Below, piece after piece: positions 27,439-38,059 of a stretch of DNA of 64,000 nt (within the stretch, counting starts at the first letter, position 1; every line of letters begins with the position of its first letter). The DNA comes from Deinococcus grandis (GTDB lineage: Bacteria; Deinococcota; Deinococci; Deinococcales; Deinococcaceae), in assembly GCF_001485435.1 (NCBI RefSeq), contig NZ_BCMS01000001.1:114501-178500 (forward strand). Reading direction: 5' to 3'. Below the pieces are notes generated by a model. The model did not search any database and was not told where the DNA came from. It saw only the letters and a list, made by a program, of their open reading frames with translations. The translations under genes and the position numbers were made by a program.

Positions 27439-28131
27439 TTACAGCTGGGCCTGGGCGTAGGTGGTGGCGAGGTCGGGGCGGCCCGCCTCGATCAGCGCCT
27501 TGTCCCGGATGCGGCACGAATCACACACGCCGCAGGGCTCCTCACCGCCCTGGTAACAGCTCCAGGTCACGTCGATCGGCACGCCCACCGCCAGCGCCTC
27601 GCGCACGATGTCCGCCTTCGTCATCTCCGCCAGCGGCGCCGTCAGCACCGCCCCGCGACCCTCCAGGCCCGCCTTCGTCGCCAGGTCCGCCAGCGTCTGG
27701 TACGCCGCGAGGTACTCCGGGCGGCAGTCCGGATACCCGCTGTAATCCACCGCGTTGATCCCCAGGAACACCCGCTCCGCGTCGATCGCCTCGGCCAGAC
27801 TCAGACCCACCGCGATGAACACCGTGTTCCGTCCCGGCACGTACGTCGGCGGAATCACCCCATCTTCCGTCCCGTCCGTCGGTACCACCATCGACTCGTC
27901 CGTCAGGGCACTCCCCCCGAACGACCCGATGTTGATGTCGATCACCCGGTGCGCGGCCCCGAAATGCGCCGCGACCGTCGCCGCCCGCTCCAGTTCCACC
28001 GTGTGCCGCTGCCCATACCGGAACGACAGCGCCGTGCACGCATACCCGTCACGGGTCGCCATGCCCAGCACCGTGCTCGAATCCAGCCCGCCCGACAGCA
28101 GCACCACCGCGCGCTTCATGTCTTCCGTCAT
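27439..28131 (-). CDS. queC: 7-cyano-7-deazaguanine synthase
   Basis: Converts 7-carboxy-7-deazaguanine to preQ0 using ATP and ammonia. 230 residues. The PP-loop VVLLSGGLDSSTVLG is near residue 8, and a C-terminal zinc-binding set (CYQGGEEPCGVCDSCRIR) is at about 191-208. GGAGG lies six bases before ATG 28131; an internal ATG four codons on is the alternative. It is the last gene of the queF-queD-queE-queC operon. Confidence 0.95.
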   Translation of the reverse strand: MTEDMKRAVVLLSGGLDSSTVLGMATRDGYACTALSFRYGQRHTVELERAATVAAHFGAAHRVIDINIGSFGGSALTDESMVVPTDGTEDGVIPPTYVPGRNTVFIAVGLSLAEAIDAERVFLGINAVDYSGYPDCRPEYLAAYQTLADLATKAGLEGRGAVLTAPLAEMTKADIVREALAVGVPIDVTWSCYQGGEEPCGVCDSCRIRDKALIEAGRPDLATTYAQAQL

Positions 28132-28163
28132 ACTCCACCTCCGAAAAAGAACCCCTCACCCCA

Positions 28164-28184
28164 CCCTCTCCCCACGGGAGAGGG
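28164..28184. repeat. Palindromic intergenic element between queE and queC
   Basis: A perfect 9-bp stem CCCTCTCCC/GGGAGAGGG with a 3-base loop inside a CCCTCACCCCACC context, a common palindromic unit in intergenic regions of GC-rich genomes. It may stabilise or attenuate the que transcript. Confidence 0.5.
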
Positions 28185-28239
28185 CTTCAGAACCCCGCTG
28201 CCGGGTATGGATTGCAGTTCCTACATCCCACAACCCCCG

Positions 28240-28932
28240 TCAGTACCCGAGTGCCGCGTTCCCGCCCAGCGGAATCAGGCGTTTGTCGCTGTGCGCATCG
28301 AGGTCGTCGGCGCGGTACAGCTTGTGCATCTGGTACCCGGCCCGCAGGCGCGGGTTCTCCTTGACTGCCTGCGTGATCGCGTTCAGGACGCTCAGGTCCC
28401 GTTCGCGGGCCTTGCTCCACTCGGGGTGCAGCCAGATCACCGCGTCCTCCCTCAGGCCGGTCAGGGTGTCCAGCCCGGCCTGAATGTCGCCCGGGTCGTG
28501 GACGATGATCTTCACCTCGTCCGCGAGGGCCACAACCTCCGGTAGTGGGGGCTGCCCGAAGGGTTTGGGGGACAGCGTCACCCAGTCCAGTTCTCCGCGC
28601 AGGGGCGCGATGCCGCTCGTCTCGATGTGCACCCGGCGGCCCAGGGCGTGCAGGGCGTCCGTCAGGGGGTTCAGGTCGAACAGGATCGGTTCGCCCCCCG
28701 TGACCACCACGACGGCGCCGTCCGGACTCTCGGCGCGCACGACCTCGGCCAGTTCATCGGCCCCCATGAGGGTCACGCCGTCGGGGCGGTAGTCGCGGTG
28801 CCAGGTTCCGGCGCTGTCGCACCAGGGGCAGGCCTGCGGGCAGCCGTACAGCCGGATGAAGTACGCCGCGCGGCCCAGGTGAACCCCCTCGCCCTGCCAG
28901 GTGTAGAAGCGCTCGTACACCGGGTACTTCAT
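28240..28932 (-). CDS. queE: 7-carboxy-7-deazaguanine synthase (radical SAM)
   Basis: A radical SAM enzyme that contracts 6-carboxytetrahydropterin to 7-carboxy-7-deazaguanine. 230 residues. The Fe-S motif is C-x3-C-x2-C in YGCPQACPWCDSAGTWH near residue 30, preceded by FYTWQGEGVHLGRAAYFIRL. The SAM-binding VVVTGGEPIL follows. The next gene upstream, queD, ends five bases before its start, so the two are translated from one message. Confidence 0.95.
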   Translation of the reverse strand: MKYPVYERFYTWQGEGVHLGRAAYFIRLYGCPQACPWCDSAGTWHRDYRPDGVTLMGADELAEVVRAESPDGAVVVVTGGEPILFDLNPLTDALHALGRRVHIETSGIAPLRGELDWVTLSPKPFGQPPLPEVVALADEVKIIVHDPGDIQAGLDTLTGLREDAVIWLHPEWSKARERDLSVLNAITQAVKENPRLRAGYQMHKLYRADDLDAHSDKRLIPLGGNAALGY

Positions 28933-28936
28933 GCCC

Positions 28937-29347
28937 TCACTCCCAGTACTCGCAACTGCTGTCCGGGGTTTCCCACAGGGTCACGTGCAGGCGCAGGTCC
29001 GCGCCGTCGTCGCCCTCGGGCAGGTCGGCGCGCACCCGCTGCATGGTCCTGCGGTGGATGTACGCGGCGACGACCTCGGCGGTCGTGTCGTCCCCGAGTT
29101 CCGGGAAGTCGTTCAGGTAGGCGTGATCCAGACCGCCGGCGTCGACGTCCTTCTTGGCCCATTTGAGGGTCTTGAAGTCCGCGACCATGATGGCGCGCTT
29201 CACGTGCGCACTGGGACGCAGGCGGTCACTGGTGAGTTCCATGCGCACGCGGTACGTGTGCCCGTGCAGGCGCCCGCAGGGGCCGTCGTAGCCGGTGATC
29301 ACGTGCGCCGAATCGAACGTGAACTCCGACGTCAGTTTCCACGGCAT
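28937..29347 (-). CDS. queD: 6-carboxy-5,6,7,8-tetrahydropterin synthase
   Basis: 136 residues of the QueD/PTPS fold. Makes 6-carboxytetrahydropterin from dihydroneopterin triphosphate. FDSAHVI and CGRLHGHTYRVRMEL supply the zinc-binding histidines and catalytic Cys, DFKTLKW and LDHAYLND are typical, and an ETPDSSCEYWE end provides the substrate Glu. It lies four bases downstream of queF and just upstream of queE. Confidence 0.94.
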   Translation of the reverse strand: MPWKLTSEFTFDSAHVITGYDGPCGRLHGHTYRVRMELTSDRLRPSAHVKRAIMVADFKTLKWAKKDVDAGGLDHAYLNDFPELGDDTTAEVVAAYIHRRTMQRVRADLPEGDDGADLRLHVTLWETPDSSCEYWE

Positions 29348-29351
29348 CCGC

Positions 29352-29819
29352 TTACGCCCCCTGGTGGTCGGGCGCGACGTACTTCACGGTGCAGATCGTG
29401 TTCAGACCCCCACGCATGCCGTAATCGCAGCGGATCTCCATGCTCAGGGGCTTGAGCAGGTTCACCAGATCCGCCAGCACCCGCCGCGTCGCGTGCTCGT
29501 GGTAGATGCCCACGAAACGGTAGCTCGTCAGGTAGTACTTCAGGCTCTTGAGTTCCACGCACGCCTCGCGCGGCAGGTACCGGATCTCCAGGCGGCCGAA
29601 GTCCGGCAGGCCACTCCAGGGGCACACCGGGCTGAACTCGTCCGTCACGATCTCGATCTGCATCGGCTCGCCCGGGTAGCGCACCGGGTCGTCCTCGCGC
29701 ACGTGCGGGAAGGTGCCCAGCACGGCCACATCGATGGCGTCGAGGCCCTGCACGTCGTAGCGGCGGTCAAAACCAGGGTTCTGGGGTCCGCAGTCGGCCC
29801 CGGCAGTCACGTTCGTCAT
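29352..29819 (-). CDS. queF: NADPH-dependent 7-cyano-7-deazaguanine reductase (short type)
   Basis: Reduces preQ0 to preQ1. 155 residues, the unimodular short form. EFSPVCPWSGLPDFGRLEIRYLP holds the catalytic Cys and Asp, LKSLKYYLTSYR and the E-H pair in GIYHEHATRR are family features. ATG 29819 has GGAGG nine bases upstream (CATATG context). First gene of the que operon. I see no preQ1 riboswitch fold in the 180 bases upstream, but a hairpin GGTGA-TCACC lies in the leader and a single perfect DnaA box at 29930-29938. Confidence 0.93.
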   Translation of the reverse strand: MTNVTAGADCGPQNPGFDRRYDVQGLDAIDVAVLGTFPHVREDDPVRYPGEPMQIEIVTDEFSPVCPWSGLPDFGRLEIRYLPREACVELKSLKYYLTSYRFVGIYHEHATRRVLADLVNLLKPLSMEIRCDYGMRGGLNTICTVKYVAPDHQGA

Positions 29820-30002
29820 ATGTCTTTCCTCCCGGCAGGGCCGCACCCTGAACGGCGCGGGCCTGGGGTGACAGCACAGGTCACCCGGTTGTGGGAGTCC
29901 GCACCCGCAGGCGCGACCTCAACCGCGCATTATCCACAAGTCCATGCATGACCGCCAGGGGGCGCGGAACAAACGCGCGCAGGCCCCCGGCAGGGGAGAG
30001 GT

Positions 30003-30434
30003 TCAGCCCGCCGCCTCCGCCAGTGCCGCCGCGCGGCGCAGGATGCCCAGCAGCAGCCCGGACTCCCAGAAGCCCAGGCGCGAGCCGTCACTGAACCGCT
30101 CCTGCCGCGCGAAGACCGTCAACAGCCGCGCCAATTGCACCGGGGTCGCGCGGGCCAGCACCGCCGGGTCGTCCCGCAGGGCCCGCGCCTCGGGCGTCTG
30201 CGCCCACTGCGGCCACTGGAACCGCTCGTCCCCATGCACCCACCCGAACTCGTCCAGCGTGCGCAGCAGCCGCGCCACCTGCGGGTCGTACGCGTACCCG
30301 CGCATCTGCACGCCGCCTCCCGGCAGGACCACGGCAGGCGGCTGGCCGTCCGTGAAGCGGAACGCCGGGTCCGCCATGATCGGCAGGAACGCCGCGACGG
30401 CACGCAGGGCTTCAGGCGTGAACTGTGGGTGCAT
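30003..30434 (-). CDS. DUF6508-like hypothetical protein
   Basis: A 143-residue protein with FTPEALRAVAAFLPIMADPAFRF at the N-terminus and a C-terminal block LLTVFARQERFSDGSRLGFWESGLLLGILRRAAAL. The E-R-F-x-D-G ... G-x-L-x-x-I-L-R-R pattern is that of DUF6508. The function of the family is unknown. It starts at ATG 30434; a longer in-frame start at 30491 would run into the A+T-rich island boundary. It lies at the left edge of that island. Confidence 0.6.
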   Translation of the reverse strand: MHPQFTPEALRAVAAFLPIMADPAFRFTDGQPPAVVLPGGGVQMRGYAYDPQVARLLRTLDEFGWVHGDERFQWPQWAQTPEARALRDDPAVLARATPVQLARLLTVFARQERFSDGSRLGFWESGLLLGILRRAAALAEAAG

Positions 30435-30569
30435 GACGCCCAGCATGGCCCGCGCGCATGAGGGCACGAAAACCCCCACCGGTGAGGGCAAAAGATTTCC
30501 AGCGCATCCCCAGATTTCAGTATTGGGAGTCGCAGATGATAGTTGGTCATGGCGACGTAGCCTTGAAAT

Positions 30570-31652
30570 CTATTTGAAGAATTGCTTCAATAGATCGGTG
30601 GCTAGATTGCCTAATACCCCTAGGCTTAGCGACAAGAGTAAAAAATTCAATACCCAAAATTTACCTTTAGAATTCCTTGCTTCCTGTCGAAGCATATTAT
30701 TTTCGCTAGATTTTGAAAGGAGGATATATCCAAAGTTTTTGTAGGTAGCAAATTCTACTATTCGTTTGCGAAACGCAATTGAGACAATTGCCAAAACCAT
30801 GATTGACATCATATACGCCATAAAGTTATTTACGTTGGGAAAGCCTAGCTCCGCCTGATAATTCCTCTGTAGGCTGTAATTCATCTTATTGGCTATGCCG
30901 AGCAGGCTATTATCTGCTAAGATGGCGGGGTCTATATTTTTCGGGGAAAAACTTCGTGTTGACGCCGCTAGCTTGAATAGGGGGATTAAGAAAGCAAATA
31001 GCCAAAATGATCTGACAAATTCCGGAAAAACAGAATTGCTAAATGCTGCTACTGGTGGAATTTTCTTAAGCCTTGGTTCGATGAAGCTTGTAAACAAGTG
31101 AACGATATCATATGCCCATGTTCTATCGGTGAATTCTATTCTCAGCTCAATGCCAACAAAATAAGGGCTGCTGGCATCATTTGCGTTATCGGCGTCTTTT
31201 TTGATTTTTATGGGGGCACTAAATGTGACAGATATGGTCTGCTTCTCTGGCTTACCCTCTCTATTTAAAATGATGTATTGCATCACTATATTTAAATTTG
31301 TGCATATCTCATTGCCTAGATGATTGAAAGTAGTAATTTGATCTATATTGTTGAACTCTATGCTGCTATCATCGTCAAACCCTAGAACTCCGTAAAACTT
31401 TGCAAGATAAGACCCATGCTGCTGCATGGATATCCTCTGATCAAAAAGATGATATATATCGTTCAATAACTGAGAATTGCATATAAATCCGCCGGGATAA
31501 TACTTTACGATGGCTTGCGGAGTCCCTAAAAGACTATTGATAAATTGCTTGAAATCAGCGGCTTTGACAGGAAGGGTTACAAAACCAGAGCTTCCGTTGA
31601 CGTTGCTCGCTTTTAACTCCAAACCATTTTCTTCTGAATCTGGATTGCTCAT
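30570..31652 (-). CDS. Hypothetical membrane protein on an A+T-rich island
   Basis: A 360-residue protein unlike its neighbours in codon use: rich in A/T-ending codons and in Asn, Ile, Lys and Phe. The N-terminal 200 residues look soluble (FVTLPVKAADFKQFINSLLG ... QYIILNREGKPEKQTISVTF). The C-terminal part has about three membrane helices (SFWLFAFLIPLFKLAAS, FMAYMMSIMVLAIVSIAF, FWVLNFLLLSLSLGVLG). No family recognised. Its own promoter GGGCAA...ATGATA (minus-strand TTGCCC-16-TATCAT) is present. The composition and the tRNA next to it indicate horizontal transfer. A defence or stress role is possible but not shown. Confidence 0.7.
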   Translation of the reverse strand: MSNPDSEENGLELKASNVNGSSGFVTLPVKAADFKQFINSLLGTPQAIVKYYPGGFICNSQLLNDIYHLFDQRISMQQHGSYLAKFYGVLGFDDDSSIEFNNIDQITTFNHLGNEICTNLNIVMQYIILNREGKPEKQTISVTFSAPIKIKKDADNANDASSPYFVGIELRIEFTDRTWAYDIVHLFTSFIEPRLKKIPPVAAFSNSVFPEFVRSFWLFAFLIPLFKLAASTRSFSPKNIDPAILADNSLLGIANKMNYSLQRNYQAELGFPNVNNFMAYMMSIMVLAIVSIAFRKRIVEFATYKNFGYILLSKSSENNMLRQEARNSKGKFWVLNFLLLSLSLGVLGNLATDLLKQFFK

Positions 31653-31661
31653 ATCGGTCTA

Positions 31662-31689
31662 ATGATACCCTGGCCATTGCACCGGGCAA
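31662..31689 (-). promoter_or_regulatory. Promoter of the island gene
   Basis: Read on the minus strand: TTGCCC (31689-31684), 16-base spacer, TATCAT (31667-31662), nine bases before ATG 31652. Confidence 0.5.
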
Positions 31690-31792
31690 GCGATAGTGAC
31701 TGCGGTTCGAACCACTGATCGTATCAAGTCTCTGGGGGTTATCCGGCATGGCCGGGGGCTAATCAGACGCTATATCCGCTTTAGGAAATGGA

Positions 31793-31819
31793 AAAAGCCC
31801 CGTACTAGACGGGGCTTTT
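31793..31819. terminator. Terminator of the tRNA-Asp/tRNA-Phe transcript
   Basis: An 11-bp stem AAAAGCCCCGT (31793-31803) / ACGGGGCTTTT (31809-31819), which gives a T run after the hairpin on either strand. It lies just beyond the 3' end of tRNA-Phe. Confidence 0.75.
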
Positions 31820-31826
31820 CCTTTGG

Positions 31827-31902
<76 letters not shown>

Positions 31903-31905
31903 TTC

Positions 31906-31983
<78 letters not shown>

Positions 31984-32017
31984 GTGCCTTGAAGGGGCTG
32001 CAAAAGCAGCGGGGTTA

Positions 32018-32046
32018 AGGATAGCGGCGCGTTTCACGGTTGTCAA
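32018..32046 (-). promoter_or_regulatory. Strong sigma-70 promoter of the tRNA operon
   Basis: On the minus strand: TTGACA (32046-32041), 17-base spacer, TATCCT (32023-32018), 35 bases before mature tRNA-Asp. Confidence 0.75.
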
Positions 32047-32067
32047 TGCGTGCGGGGGCGGGTGGGG

Positions 32068-32829
32068 TCAGAAGGGGACGGCGCGGACGTTCTTCACGGG
32101 GTGTTCCTGGCCGGGGTCGAGCAGCAGTTCGAGGTACTCGCGGGCGTGCAGCGCGTCGATCATGGCGAGGTTGTGGTCCTCGTCGAGGTGGATGCCGCCG
32201 TCGATCTGGGTGTGGCCGTACACGCCGTAGTCGAGTCCGGCCATGCGGACGTATTCGGGGGATTCGCGGAACCAGCGTTTGGGGGCGTGGTCGGCGTAGA
32301 ACAGGTCGTCGTAGTGCGCGTGGGCGGGCAGCGGGGAGACGTGCGCGAACTGGACGGTGCCGACGCGGATCTCGCGGGGGAAGCTGCGCATCCACGCGGC
32401 GAGGTGGTCGGGGAGGATCAGGCCGCCGTGGTCCGGGTCGAATTCCACGTGGACCATGCCGCCGCTGGTGCCCAGGACGTAGCTGGTGTTCAGGACGGCG
32501 TCGTCGTGGTTCCCGAGGATGATGTGCACGGCGTGCGGCGCGGCGTCCTGGTACGCCTTGAGTCGTTCCAGGTGGCGGATCTGTTCGCGCGCGGCGAGGA
32601 ACAGGTGGTCCGGGTTCTTGTGGTCGAAGCGGGGCAGGCCGGTCAGGCGGGCGTAGTCGCGGTCGTTCTTGGGGTGGACGAGGTCGCCGATCAGGACGAC
32701 CTGGAACAGTCCGGCCTGCACGGGCGGGGTGGGCAGGCCGTCCAGGGTGGCGCAGCTGGCGGCGCGCAGCGCGGTCCACAGGAGGTCGAAGTCGGCGTGG
32801 ACGTCTCCGAAAGCGAGGAATTTACGCAT
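32068..32829 (-). CDS. Calcineurin-like metallophosphoesterase
   Basis: A 253-residue phosphoesterase with all five metal motifs: FGDVHAD near residue 7, VVLIGDLVHPKND, ILGNHDD, the HVSPLPAH histidine and YGHTQID near the end. The first 40 residues are unlike a signal peptide, so it should be cytoplasmic. The physiological substrate (nucleotide, nucleic acid or phosphoprotein) cannot be read from sequence. It lies four bases after the stop of the upstream 199-residue gene, so the two form an operon. Confidence 0.85.
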   Translation of the reverse strand: MRKFLAFGDVHADFDLLWTALRAASCATLDGLPTPPVQAGLFQVVLIGDLVHPKNDRDYARLTGLPRFDHKNPDHLFLAAREQIRHLERLKAYQDAAPHAVHIILGNHDDAVLNTSYVLGTSGGMVHVEFDPDHGGLILPDHLAAWMRSFPREIRVGTVQFAHVSPLPAHAHYDDLFYADHAPKRWFRESPEYVRMAGLDYGVYGHTQIDGGIHLDEDHNLAMIDALHAREYLELLLDPGQEHPVKNVRAVPF

Positions 32830-32833
32830 GGGG

Positions 32834-33433
32834 TCAGCCTTTCAGGAGGGCGTGGAGGTCCTTGTAGATGGCGCGGCTTTCTTCCAGCGTCTCGCCGTAG
32901 CCGCGCATGAGGATGCGGGCGGCTTCCCCGCCGCGCCCGGCGACTTTCAGCTGCTCCAGCAGGTCCTCGATGTGCCGCCGGGCTTTTTCCATCTGCGGGT
33001 CGCGGGGCGGTTGCGGGGGCAGGGGGCGTTCGGCGGCGGGGGGTGGGGTGGGCGTGTCGGTTTCCAGCTCGCTGGTGTTCGCGCCGTCGTCCGGGTCGTA
33101 CTCGACCCAGACGGCGTCGCTGGTGGGCGTGACGCCGTACGCGCGGGCGAGGTCGGCCAGCGCGGCCAGTTTGGCGTCCTGAAGGGTGTGCGCGGTGGCG
33201 AGGCCCTCGCGGGTGGCGCCCATGACGCTCAGGCGGGCGCGGACGATGGGCGGCGCCGGGTGGTCGCACGCCCAGGTGAGGCTCCAGCCGGGGTCGATCG
33301 CGTCGAGTTGCGGGGCGAGCACGTCGAGGTCGGGGGCGAGGGTCACGCGGGCCTGGTCGTCCCGGACGGTCAGGGTGGCCCAGGCGGTCATGCTGGCGCG
33401 CAGGGCGTCGCGCACGCGGTGAGGTTCGGCCAT
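32834..33433 (-). CDS. Possible Rad52/DdrA-like protein
   Basis: A 199-residue protein. Residues 28-115 (LAPDLDVLAPQLDAIDPGWSLTW ... PIVRARLSVMGATREGLATAHTLQDAKLAALADLARAYGV ... AVWVEYD) follow the order seen in Rad52/DdrA proteins: a helix, W, two strands with a T-R-E-G turn, then D-A-K ... A-L-A-D-L-A-R-x-Y-G and a W-V strand. A proline-rich linker (about 128-145) leads to a C-terminal helix pair. The match is by eye and weak. It could instead be an unrelated small protein. It is co-transcribed with a phosphoesterase, and TAGACT stands five bases before the ATG. Confidence 0.45.
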   Translation of the reverse strand: MAEPHRVRDALRASMTAWATLTVRDDQARVTLAPDLDVLAPQLDAIDPGWSLTWACDHPAPPIVRARLSVMGATREGLATAHTLQDAKLAALADLARAYGVTPTSDAVWVEYDPDDGANTSELETDTPTPPPAAERPLPPQPPRDPQMEKARRHIEDLLEQLKVAGRGGEAARILMRGYGETLEESRAIYKDLHALLKG

Positions 33434-33445
33434 ACGGCAGTCTAC

Positions 33446-35872
<2,427 letters not shown>

Positions 35873-35914
35873 GTGACCCGCGCAGCATAGCCCCACGCCG
35901 CCGGGGTGGGCCAA

Positions 35915-35952
35915 ACCGCGCGGCGGGGGTAGGGGTGCCCCCACCGCGCGGT
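35915..35952 (-). terminator. Hairpin after the 35980-36357 gene
   Basis: ACCGCGCGG (35915-35923) pairs with CCGCGCGGT (35944-35952), with a GGGG/CCCC-rich inner stem. It is placed 27 bases beyond that gene's stop and upstream of the acylase start. Confidence 0.45.
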
Positions 35953-35979
35953 CCGTTCAAGCTCTTCAGGTCGTGCCGG

Positions 35980-36357
35980 TCAGAATTCCTCGTCGAGCAG
36001 GCTGCTGTTCGCCTTCACGCGGCGCGGGTGCAGGCCCAGCCGCTCGGTGAGCATCAGCAGGCCCTCGGTGCCCTCGTGCGACAGGCCCGACAGGAACGAC
36101 GTCGCCACCGTCGTCGAGAAGCACGGCTGCGGCGTGGGCTGCATGCAGTCCAGCACGCAGAATTCGAAGGCACTCTCATCGGGGCGGGACAGCTGGCGGG
36201 TCACGGCGGCGCCGTACCCGTTCGAGAACCGGAACACCATCAGTTCCGCGCCGGGCAGCGTGTGCCGCTGCGGCAGCGCACTGACCCGCTCGAACGGCGG
36301 GGTGGGAACGAACAGGGCGGGATTCGTGATCAGGGTCGGGGATTCATGTCGGGTCAC
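35980..36357 (-). CDS. Conserved hypothetical protein
   Basis: A 125-residue soluble protein (SPTLITNPALFVPTPPFERVSALPQ ... AELMVFRFSNGYGAAVTRQL ... AFEFCVLDCMQPTPQPCFSTTVATSFLSGLSHEGTEGLLMLTERLGLHPR). Three Cys lie close together (CVLDC...C). GTG 36357 is selected because GGAG lies seven bases upstream. No family recognised. Monocistronic. Confidence 0.6.
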   Translation of the reverse strand: MTRHESPTLITNPALFVPTPPFERVSALPQRHTLPGAELMVFRFSNGYGAAVTRQLSRPDESAFEFCVLDCMQPTPQPCFSTTVATSFLSGLSHEGTEGLLMLTERLGLHPRRVKANSSLLDEEF

Positions 36358-36486
36358 GCGCAGGCTCCGTTCCCCGGGCCGTGGGCCGCACCGGCAGGTG
36401 CCAGCGCAGGAGTCACGTGCAGGGATGCCGCAGCGTAGGCCGCCGCACCTTACCGCCCCCTTACCGCCCGGAACCTGAAGGGCCAC

Positions 36487-36516
36487 CCACCGGCCCTGGC
36501 CTGGGCGGGCCGGTGG
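36487..36516 (-). terminator. Terminator of the ubiX-ispD-ispE operon
   Basis: CCACCGGCCC (36487-36496) pairs perfectly with GGGCCGGTGG (36507-36516), directly after the ispE stop on the minus strand. Confidence 0.6.
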
Positions 36517-36518
36517 GG

Positions 36519-37364
36519 TCAGCCGAGCACCTGCGCGGCCTGCGCCCACCAGCCGGGGTGCCGCCCCGCGAGGATCTGCGCGGCGTCGTGCGCGTGCGCG
36601 TCGTCGCGGGCCAGCGCGAAGCAGGTGCTCCCGGACCCGCTCATCAGCGGCGAGTGCAGCCCGGCGTCCGTCAGGGCGGCCAGCGCCTCGCGGATCGGGG
36701 CGTGCCGCGCCGCCACCGGCCCCTGCAGGGCGTTCAGGTACGGGACCGGGCGACCGTTGGACAGTGCGGCCAGGATGCCCTCGAGGTCCAGGGCGGGCGT
36801 GAAGGCCTCCTCGGCGTCCAGCCACGCGTAGGCGTCGCGGGCACTGACCTCCACGCCCGGGTTCAGCAGCACCAGCGCGGCGCGCGGGACCGGGGTGGGG
36901 GACAGGACCTCGCCCACGCCCGAGGCGACCGCCGCGCGGCCCAGCAGGAAGAACGGCACGTCCGCGCCCAGCCGCAGCGCCAGTCCCGGCAGGTCCACGC
37001 CCGCCGGGTACAGCCGCGCCAGCGCCATCAGCGTGGTCGCCGCGTCGCTGCTGCCGCCCCCCAGGCCCGACGCGAGCGGCAGGCGCTTGTGCAGCGTGAT
37101 CGCCGCGCCGCCCGGCACGCCCGCTGCGTCCAGGTACGCCCGCGCCGCGCGGAACACCAGATTGCCCTCGTCGGTGGGCAGGTCCGCACCCTCGACGCGC
37201 AGGGTCAGCGTGTCAGCGGGGGCGATCTCCAGGTCGTCGCCGACGCTCAGGGGCACCATCAGCGAGTGCAGTTCGTGGTACCCGTCCGAACGCAGGTCCC
37301 GGACGCTGAGACCCAGGTTCACCTTGGCGGGCGCGAAGTACGTGACGGCAGCAGGGTCGCTCAT
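36519..37364 (-). CDS. ispE: 4-diphosphocytidyl-2-C-methyl-D-erythritol kinase
   Basis: A GHMP-family kinase of the MEP isoprenoid pathway. 281 residues. FAPAKVNLGLSV near residue 10, DGYHELHSLMVPLSVGDDL and the ATP loop LPLASGLGGGSSDAATTL near 96, then GADVPFFLLGRAAVASGVGE and the C-terminal MSGSGSTCFAL. Its ATG overlaps the stop of ispD, so it is coupled to the preceding pathway enzyme. Confidence 0.95.
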   Translation of the reverse strand: MSDPAAVTYFAPAKVNLGLSVRDLRSDGYHELHSLMVPLSVGDDLEIAPADTLTLRVEGADLPTDEGNLVFRAARAYLDAAGVPGGAAITLHKRLPLASGLGGGSSDAATTLMALARLYPAGVDLPGLALRLGADVPFFLLGRAAVASGVGEVLSPTPVPRAALVLLNPGVEVSARDAYAWLDAEEAFTPALDLEGILAALSNGRPVPYLNALQGPVAARHAPIREALAALTDAGLHSPLMSGSGSTCFALARDDAHAHDAAQILAGRHPGWWAQAAQVLG

Positions 37365-38059
37365 GCCCCCCCAGCATCCCACACCTGCCCGTCCCAGGTC
37401 GGGGCCAGCGCCTGCGCCAGGGCCAGGTCGCCGGGCGTGGTCACCTTGAACAGCCGCGCGTCCCCCGGCACCAGCCGCACCGCGCCGCCCGCCCGGGCGA
37501 TCAGGCCCGCGTCGTCCGTCGCGGCGAAGCCGTCGGCCAGCGCCGCCTCGTGCGCGGCGAGCAGCAGGTCACGCCGGAACCCCTGCGGGGTCTGCACCGC
37601 CCACAGCCCCTCGCGCGGCGTGAGGGTGCCCCAGAGGGTGCCGCAGTCGCCGCCCGGCCCGGCCCGCACCAGGGTGTCCGCCACCGGCAGCGCCGCCGTC
37701 GCCGCGCCCACCTCACGCGCCGCTGTGGTCACCGCCTGCACCACCGCGCCCGGCAGGAAGGGCCGCGCCGCGTCGTGCACGAGCACCACCTCGGCGTCCG
37801 TGGCGCGCAGCAGCGCCAGCACGCTCGCCTGCCGGGTGTCGCCGCCCGTCACGGCGCGGGCCGGAACGTCCCCCGGCAGGTCCAGCCCCGCCGGGAGCGC
37901 CACCAGCACCTCGTCCACGTGCGGGGCCAGCGCCGCCGCGCTGCGGCCCAGCAGGCTGCGGCCCGCGACCTCCACGAACGCCTTCGGGCCCAGGCCCAGC
38001 CGCGTGCCGGACCCCGCTGCCGGGATCAGCGCCGCGACCCGCACGCCCCCGGGCCTCAC
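37361..38059 (-). CDS. ispD: 2-C-methyl-D-erythritol 4-phosphate cytidylyltransferase
   Basis: The MEP pathway enzyme just before IspE. 232 residues. The nucleotide loop AALIPAAGSGTRLGLGPKAF lies near residue 9, with LVHDAARPFL, PVADTLVRAG and TPQGFRRDLLLAAHEAAL in the expected order. Its ATG overlaps the ubiX stop by four bases. Slightly arginine/alanine-enriched but otherwise normal. Confidence 0.95.
   Translation of the reverse strand: MRPGGVRVAALIPAAGSGTRLGLGPKAFVEVAGRSLLGRSAAALAPHVDEVLVALPAGLDLPGDVPARAVTGGDTRQASVLALLRATDAEVVLVHDAARPFLPGAVVQAVTTAAREVGAATAALPVADTLVRAGPGGDCGTLWGTLTPREGLWAVQTPQGFRRDLLLAAHEAALADGFAATDDAGLIARAGGAVRLVPGDARLFKVTTPGDLALAQALAPTWDGQVWDAGGA

Noticed and set aside
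29930..29938. DnaA box upstream of the que operon
   Set aside because: A single TTATCCACA is expected by chance in a 64-kb window; there is no cluster.
29820..30000. preQ1 riboswitch upstream of queF
   Set aside because: No preQ1-I, -II or -III pattern was found in the leader. Only a short hairpin is present.
31665..31680. Attachment-site repeat of the tRNA-Phe 3' end (CCCTGGCCA)
   Set aside because: Only nine bases match, in inverted orientation relative to the tRNA, so it does not support an att site.
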